NCBI RefSeq assembly: GCF_019059575.1
Contig: NW_024881977.1
Coordinates: forward strand, 434,001-498,000
Source of the DNA: Amphibalanus amphitrite
Lineage: Eukaryota; Arthropoda; Thecostraca; Balanomorpha; Balanidae
DNA: 64,000 nt
Reading direction: 5' to 3'
This document shows, piece by piece, positions 58,195 through 64,000 of this stretch. The position numbers were made by a program, and so were the translations under genes. The notes under the pieces are model-generated. The model did no database searches and was not told where the DNA came from. It saw only the letters and a program-made list of their open reading frames with translations. Within the stretch, counting starts at the first letter, position 1, and each line of letters begins with the position of its first letter.

Positions 58195-59748
58195 CTGGTT
58201 TATCCGATACACAAGGGTGGAGCGCTGGACGACCCAGCGCAGTTTAGGCCGATATCGGTGGTACCACTGGTGTCAAAAATAACTGAACGTGTTGTCCAGA
58301 AACAGCTGTACATGTATTTCAGTGAGCAGGATCTTTTTTCACCAACGCAGCACGCATACCGGCGAAATCATTCCACCCAGACGGCGCTAATCACCGTGTC
58401 CGATTATATACTGTCCGCGATGAACCGCCGGGAAATTGTATTGATCGCTATGCTTGATTGTAGCAAATGCTTTGACACCATCGACCACTGCACGCTTCTG
58501 TCTGTACTTCGTCTGTATGGTGTCGACACCACTTGGTTTGCTAGCTACTTGTCAGGCCACAGTCAGCGCGTACAGGTAAACAGTGAGGGCAAAATTCACA
58601 CGTCTCAACTAGCTAGCAACCCCACCGGAATCTACCAGGGGACAGCGTTGGGTCCCCTTCTGTTTAGCATTTTTTCTAACGATATGCATTTACACATAGA
58701 CCCATCTGTCAGGCTAGTCCAGTACGCTGATGATAGCCAGATCGCCGTTTGTGGAAAAAAGGAGGACTTGCCACAACTCATTAGTCGACTCGAGGCAACT
58801 TTGGTCACAGTTCGCAAATGGTTTGCAAGTCGGAAAATGAAAATTAATGCGGCAAAAACGCAGTTGGTGACATTCGGAACAAAGCAGCTACTACAGGGCC
58901 TCCCGCCCATCCAAATAAATTTTGGTGGCGAAACGATCACTGAAACGTCAAAGGTGCGTAATCTGGGGCTGACGATGGACCGCCACATGACCTTCCGTCC
59001 GCACTTAGACCAGGTGACCGGAACATGCACGGGCGTACTCTTGGGTCTGTCAGCTGCCCGCCATTGGCTACCTCGTGACGTCATGGTGATGTTGGTCAAT
59101 GCTCTGGTCTTGTCGCGAGTCCGCTACTGCCTGGCAGTATACGGAAATGCATCTTCAGAAGTTCGTGATCGCATCCAGAAGATCATAAACTTCTGTGCAA
59201 GAACAGTCACAGGCCGATCCAAGCGTGACCACGTTAGTGATGCAGTTCGCTCGCTGGAGTGGCTACGGGCCACTTCGCTTTACCAATATAGCACCATCAC
59301 AGCATTCCGTACAGTGATCACATGTGGTGAACCACTCTCGTTGGCGGAAAACATCAGCGTGCACGAACACTGTCACAACACGCGCCGCGCAGGGCAATAT
59401 AGACCGAGATCAATCAGAACCGAGTTGGGGAAGCGTATGTTTGCCTACTCTGCTCCTGCACTGTACAATGAGTTACTGCGGGCAGTGCGGGAGACGGGTG
59501 CCGGCGGCTTTAAGCGCGTGCTCAAAAACCATCTGATAGACTGTGAGTGACGTCATCGGCTGCGTGGGAGTGTTGTATGTGTGCGTGTAAGTTTTTAACT
59601 GCTTGTCTCGCTCGCTTTTCTTTTAACCCATTGCTTTTATCTGTACCTATTGAGGATCTTTTAGTGTGTTTTATATCGACGCGGTGTATGAAAAACCACG
59701 ATGTATGTGTGGATCACCGAGAATACATATCATATCATATATCTGGTT
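58195..59748 (+). mobile_element. 5'-truncated CR1/L2-like non-LTR retrotransposon
   Basis: The insert 58201-59742 is flanked by CTGGTT (58195-58200 and 59743-59748). The uninterrupted relative at about 56951-56962 reads 'tactggttgacctg' once. It ends in a (CATAT)3-like tail, not poly(A), as in the CR1/L2 group, and lacks ORF1 and the endonuclease domain, as expected for a 5'-truncated copy. Confidence 0.92.
58201..59550 (+). CDS. Reverse transcriptase fragment of a non-LTR retrotransposon (partial, 5'-truncated)
   Basis: The frame is open from the truncation point (58201) to the stop at 59550, about 449 codons. In order it shows RPISVVPLVSKITERVV (RT block 1), the F-(Y/F)RRNHSTQTAL region, AMLDCSKCFDTIDH (usual form LDLSKAFDT, with its catalytic Asp), GIYQGTALGPLLFSIFSNDM (usual PQGSxLGPLLF), QYADDSQIAV (catalytic YADD box), KMKINAAKTQ and the downstream thumb and C-terminal region to LIDCE. 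All catalytic Asp residues are present and there is no stop or frame break. The lineage looks like CR1/L2/Daphne-type elements, judged by motif wording only. Without an endonuclease or promoter it cannot be autonomous. The intact frame indicates a recent insertion. Confidence 0.9.
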   Translation, partial: YPIHKGGALDDPAQFRPISVVPLVSKITERVVQKQLYMYFSEQDLFSPTQHAYRRNHSTQTALITVSDYILSAMNRREIVLIAMLDCSKCFDTIDHCTLLSVLRLYGVDTTWFASYLSGHSQRVQVNSEGKIHTSQLASNPTGIYQGTALGPLLFSIFSNDMHLHIDPSVRLVQYADDSQIAVCGKKEDLPQLISRLEATLVTVRKWFASRKMKINAAKTQLVTFGTKQLLQGLPPIQINFGGETITETSKVRNLGLTMDRHMTFRPHLDQVTGTCTGVLLGLSAARHWLPRDVMVMLVNALVLSRVRYCLAVYGNASSEVRDRIQKIINFCARTVTGRSKRDHVSDAVRSLEWLRATSLYQYSTITAFRTVITCGEPLSLAENISVHEHCHNTRRAGQYRPRSIRTELGKRMFAYSAPALYNELLRAVRETGAGGFKRVLKNHLIDCE

Positions 59749-60095
59749 GACCTGACCTGACCCGACCTGGTCTAAATGCATCAAGACATCATCTATGATC
59801 AAAACTAACACGATATTCGTGATCAGCACCCCGAAAAAACCCTTAGCAGCCACACTTTACGACTTTCTAACAGGTCCCGATCACCGACTTTGGGTCATTG
59901 ACCTGACCTGGAAGGTCAACCAATGACCTAGGACCTTAAAATTGGGTATCATCGGCTTCCTCTCGTCACGGGCAACACGCTCTTTTTTTCACGAAGCTCT
60001 AGCTCTATCAGGGGCCAAACGGCAAGGGGGGTCCAACCGACCCCCCCCCCCTACACATTAGAAGCTGGCAAACGCCGCACACATGCGAGGGTTAA

Positions 60096-60329
60096 GAGCT
60101 ACTAATCATGGGGTAGAAGAAATAGGCTTCCCAACAAAAAGTGTGGCAGGTCGATCAGCCCAACCACTGCAACGGATACTGAGACATGAAATATATGCGG
60201 CTCTCAAAAGCGTTACAGGCTGGGCCGGGCCGTTAGGTATATGTAAATGCTGATATCTTTCCGTTATCTTAAAAAGATTTTGCTTCGCTTGCGCGGTCCG
60301 TTCGTTCGTAATAATATTTCTCCTGTGTT
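60096..60329. repeat. Diverged fragment related to family C
   Basis: The text 'gtcgatcagcccaaccactgcaacggatactgagacatgaaat...gctgggccgggccgtt' resembles family C wording and matches about 26660-26830 within the hAT-like element. It ends in 'ttgcttcgcttgcgcggtccgtt', a decayed family C terminus. Confidence 0.6.
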
Positions 60330-61188
60330 TTAACCTTCGCCCGCATTCTTGTTTGCCAGCGTCTAACGTATAGGGGGGGGGGGGGGGGTCCGTTGGACCC
60401 TCCTTGCCGTTCGGCCTCTGATGGAGCTAGAGCTTCGTAGAAAAAAAAAACGAGCGTGTTGCCCGCGACGAGAGTAAGCCGATGATACCCAATTTTATGG
60501 TCTTATTTATGTCATTGGTTGACCTTCCAGGTCAGGTCAATGTGAATGACCCAAAAATCGGAAAAATCGGGACTTGCTGGAAGTTCGTAAAGTGAGGTTG
60601 AAAAGGGATTTTGCGGGGTGCTGAACACGTAGTTCATGTTAGTTTTGATCACATACCTATGATGTCTTAATGTATTTAGGCCAGGTCGGGTCAGGTCAGG
60701 TCAGGTCAACCAGTAGGAGACCTGCCGGCCATCCATAGCAGGTGTTGACCATGATGGACAGCTTCGTAGCATGTTACGATGGCACCAAAACTACTTCATA
60801 AATCTTCAAATGGGAATTCGAAATCAGCTCCAAAAACTACCCAAGAAACATGTAAAACTCGAAAAAGTGAAGCAAGGTCATCAAAGGTCAATGACCATGA
60901 TCTGACCTTCATGTGACCTTGAAACCCACACCACAAAAAGACTGGAAATTGCGCGGATAATGTGAGCCGACATACACCAATTCGGTCGAACATGGTCTCG
61001 AGAATCAGACCACAGGTCAACGGTCATTGGGGTCAGGGTCAATAAATTTAAAAGTATGTGTAAAATTGATTAACTTGAGGGTACTGAAAGTTCCGTCGCG
61101 ATCGGCCGCTTTTTGCGCGAATTATTCGCGAAAAACCGGGGGTGGGGGGGGGGGGTCCGTCCGACCCCGCTATAAGTGCGAGTGTTAA
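60330..61188 (-). mobile_element. TTAA family I element, complete and uninterrupted (851 bp)
   Basis: TTAA (60330-60333) then CCTTCGCCCGC; at the far end AGTGCGAGTG and TTAA (61185-61188). Orientation is opposite to the other long copies. Hairpins GGGTCC/GGACCC (60386-60400) and GGGGTC/GACCCC (61152-61168) lie near the ends. It is the best full-length reference for the family in this window and encodes no protein. Confidence 0.9.
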
Positions 61189-61278
61189 GTCACTAAAAAT
61201 ATGTCTTTAAAGTAAAACAGGTTATGCCTCGAGCTGAGAGGGCAAAGTTGTATAGTTGGGGTACTTAAGCACATCATG

Positions 61279-62773
61279 TAGGGAAGACCAGGGAGGCATG
61301 GGCCGGTTTTGTGAAAAGGCAATTTTCTTCCAGTGGGAAGTGGCTAGACCCGGTTTTTCACTCTGCGTACGTGAAATTGCCTTTCGCCTGCAAAGTGTGC
61401 CTGATATTAGGCATCTGGGATCAACTATTTTGTCTCGAGATAACTTTCAATAAATCATGCACTTTTTCGATCCATCAAAATACACCGGGAGGTACGGGCC
61501 ATGGCCCGGGAGGTATGGGCCGGTGCCATGTTTCATATTCTTTTCTCGATAATGAGAACAATACTCGTAGCTGGTTACAGAGCGAGCGAAGCGAGCGTAG
61601 TCTTTCCTTAGATTAACGGAAATTTCTGAGTATGAGCGGCCGGCCGGCCGGCCGTGGTCACGCTTTTGCGAGGCTTATATCTCAGCAACCACTTGACCGA
61701 TTTACACGCGGTAATTTTTGTAGGGTAGCTTCATTCCTTCTACCAAGTATTGGACTATTCCCGATGCATGTGGGTGACCCCTTATGCACGTGTCACGTGC
61801 AAAACGAAGAGGTGTCAGTTTTGTAATTGTTGCAATATCTCGGTAACTACTTGGCCGATTTCGCTGAAAGTTGGCATGTAGGTAGGCACCCACTAGGCAC
61901 TGCATATCCATGTGCCAGAGTTGGGGTGCTGCTGCACGCGCGCACGTGCAGGGGTCGTTTCCAGATCTCGAGAACGGGAGCTCAAATTTGGCACATCGCT
62001 AGAAACCGGTCAGTAGGGTGCCGTGCACAAGTCAGTTGGAGGTACCCCCTCGAAATTTCGCACGTGCAAGACTCACCCCCTCGCTCGCTCCGTTAGTCGC
62101 CCCAAAAGGCGCTATACTGGTATCTACCTTGATCTCTCTTGAGCCCAGGAACCGCATAAGCAGCCAACAGCTTACTTCATGGGGGTCACGTGGGCACATA
62201 TGTATTTTGGTAAACTCAATCATGCTCTATGAAATAAGATAAATAATATTTTCTGTTCGAATGAAATTTGTAGTTAAATTTTTGACCTTACGCGACGACA
62301 ATAAAACTAATTGAAGAGGACATTCAATGAAAGCATCATTTTATTGATTTAGGATCAACGGGGGTGGGTGGACCGAACCTCTCGGTTAGGACGCCAGAAT
62401 GTGCGTAGCATCTCAGCTCATAATCTTGCAAGAAAGCTTCAAATTGTCTATCCAGTCTTAATTTGCATGCTTTATACTTTATATTACCGATGGTCTGACA
62501 TCATAAAACGAGACTGGTTCAAATTTATCACGAATTTTCTGTAGGTATGTAGGTCCCGTATTTTACTCGAAGAGGACAAAAACGCTTTATCACCGCTCAT
62601 TGTAAAAGAAGACTGAGGAAAATTTTGGAAATCACTTGGGTTGTACAGCGGAATGGCTGCTACCAGTTTACGCGATCAAATGTGTAAAAATACGCAACAC
62701 TTCTTCAAAACTGCGATGGCCCATACCTCCAGGGGGCCCCCGGCCCATACCTCCCGGCCCCGGGTCTCCCCTA
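61279..62773. mobile_element. TA-flanked element (GGAGGTATGGGCC type) interrupted by family C
   Basis: TA (61279-61280) then GGGAAGACCAGGGAGGCATG; the right end reads inward GGGGAGACCCGGGGCCGGGAGG, followed by TA (62772-62773). Removing the nested family C copy (61575-62121) leaves about 944 bp, the size of the other two TA elements. The end word GGAGGTATGGGCC recurs inside at about 61496-61525 and near the right end. Confidence 0.8.
61575..62121 (-). mobile_element. Family C repeat, copy 3 (inverted, one module shorter)
   Basis: The reverse complement of copies at 10974 and 20106: it starts with AGAGCGAGCGAAGCGAGCG and ends with 'cgccccaaaaggcgctatactggt'. About 135 bp, one internal module, is missing around 61970-61985. 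It follows copy 1 rather than copy 2 in the variable half. Confidence 0.87.
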
Positions 62774-64000
62774 GGTATGTACTTACATGCATGTACTTAC
62801 ATCCTACCTACATTCTTGAATTAAACATCAATAATACCTACTATACGCATATTGCTCTTTGGAACGTCGCTTTCGGTATGGGGATAGGGGATATCATGGG
62901 TCTGAGCCAGCTGACACGGGTGACACCCCCTCAGTGGGGTTCTGGCATGGTCTGCGTTGGATCACCCACCACCACAATGAGCGGTTCCTCAAAACCAGCG
63001 TAATTGACCGGTGTGAGGCGGCGACGTGAGGCACGCGAGTGTGGGACCGTCCCCACGCCGTGGCGGTTCGGGTCAGGGGAGCAGCCCCCTCCCCGCGCGG
63101 CGGGGGGCGGTCGCCCATTCATCCGCGACCCCAGCCCCATGACTGAGGGGTTGACAGAGGGCAAACATTACGTATTTAAACTGGTCAAACAGACGGTGTT
63201 CTACGCTAGGGACATCTCGCGGCTGTGATTCACGATACTGCTTCGCCAAACTGCCTTTAGATGGTGGGTCAGTCGGTGTCCGTCTGCTGCTGCCGTGCGC
63301 CGAGAATTAGCTCTATAAATTACGATGAATTATACATTCTAGTGTGACGATACCGTCACATTATCATATAGGCCGCGTTTAGATGCAAATGAAGAAACGA
63401 CTGCGCTGAAAAAATATGTCATTTCATCGAACGCTGAAATGCTCGAAGTGCTCGCTAAAAAATAAACTCGCTAACTGAGCCCTAAAGGTCGGCTGCCGTG
63501 TTGCATTGCATTTAAGCCAAAAACGCGGGCTGGGTGTAAGTTGTCGAGAAACAATTTTTGGCCTGAAGTGTTCTCTAAAGTATTATCTACATAGATCCAG
63601 GGAACATATTTGCTATCTATGATAGCTTCGGAGATATTGAATCGTAAGTCCTCCGGTGTACCCTGTTTTGCGGCGGCCAACGTGTTAAAAGCTGCTGAAC
63701 ATTTTAACTTTGACCAAAAAACGCGGACACAGTTTTGTCTGTAAGAAAATGACTCTTGTCCTATCGCATTCCACGTGAGCTGAAAATTCAGAAACCAGGG
63801 AACATATTTGCTACGACCAGTACTTCTCACGATTCAGACCGAAACGTGGAAAAATAGCCCCAAAACCCTATGGCGGGCACCTCTTCGCGGCGCCCGGCCG
63901 CGGGTCGCTAGTTCCCGAAACGACACACCATGGGTCTGCAGCAGTTGGAGTTTTAAAAACAGAAGTTCAGGGCTATATTGCGCTCTTTGTACTATAAAGA
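62774..64000. other. Unannotated; a weak exon candidate at 63135-63228
   Basis: A possible terminal exon follows an acceptor-like GACCCCAG and reads GLTEGKHYVFKLV before a stop at 63226. 'GLTEGKxYxF' is the core word of fibronectin type III repeats, but only this short segment is seen. The remainder has no recognised gene. About 63902-63930 holds the inverted copy of the repeat word at 46687-46714. Confidence 0.25.

Larger units (their letters stand above)
57668..60095 (+). mobile_element. TTAA family I element interrupted by a retrotransposon
   Basis: TTAA (57668-57671) and CCCTCGCACG open it; ACATGCGAGGG and TTAA (60092-60095) close it. Without the 1.55-kb insertion (58201-59748) it is about 870 bp. 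Hairpins lie at 57692-57713 (GGGGGGTC/GACCCCCC) and 60026-60046 (the same stem with a different loop). Confidence 0.92.

Overview
The window is nuclear DNA of an animal with a large, repeat-rich genome. Genes are split by GT/AG introns, coding exons are GC-rich, and most of the rest is transposon-derived sequence with short tandem repeats such as (ATGT)n. There is no operon, Shine-Dalgarno site, CRISPR array or other bacterial feature. An arthropod, perhaps a crustacean, fits the GC-rich exons and repeat content, but no sequence here proves the taxon.

Host genes are few. A three-exon OXSM gene (mitochondrial beta-ketoacyl-ACP synthase) lies at 34742-36698 on the plus strand. A one-exon 508-codon reading frame for an unrecognised four-helix membrane protein with a long Pro/Ser-rich tail lies at 40610-42136 on the minus strand. 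One 40-codon exon at 9952-10071 (minus strand) looks like the start of a TBC1D1/TBC1D4-type Rab-GAP. A decayed intronless DDX51 (DEAD-box helicase) copy is at 3750-5123. These loci show no functional link to one another.

The rest is a nested stack of mobile elements, several provable inside the window because an uninterrupted relative is also present. (1) TTAA-flanked non-autonomous elements with CCC.../...GGG ends, of piggyBac type, fall in at least three related families of about 0.85, 1.2 and 1.0 kb. They are full of AGGTCA half-sites and carry G-run/C-run hairpins near both ends. (2) TA-flanked elements of about 0.94-0.97 kb start GGG..AAG (20848-21791, 47781-48756, 61279-62773). (3) Two hAT-like non-autonomous elements have 8-bp target duplications (23947-27102 and 54508-55423). 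(4) A 5'-truncated CR1/L2-like retrotransposon with an intact reverse transcriptase frame (58201-59742) sits inside a TTAA element. (5) An E-box-rich family, C, has three copies (10974, 20106, 61575). (6) Many foldback or palindromic elements occur, including arms built from 20-bp palindromes (49303-51175) and an 87-bp-arm hairpin (7836-8073). A Tc1/mariner transposase remnant is at 30180-30480.

Region by region: 1-2 kb unrecognised DNA; 2.0-6.7 kb a possible composite element carrying the DDX51 pseudogene; 7-9 kb a tRNA-derived fragment and a TTAA element; 9.9-11.7 kb the TBC1D-like exon, a CpG/CCAAT stretch and family C; 12-15 kb unrecognised; 15-16 kb and 24.6-25.6 kb minisatellites; 17.3-21.8 kb and 24-30 kb nested transposons; 34.7-36.7 kb OXSM; 39-44 kb palindromes and the membrane-protein gene; 44.6-63 kb almost entirely nested transposons.
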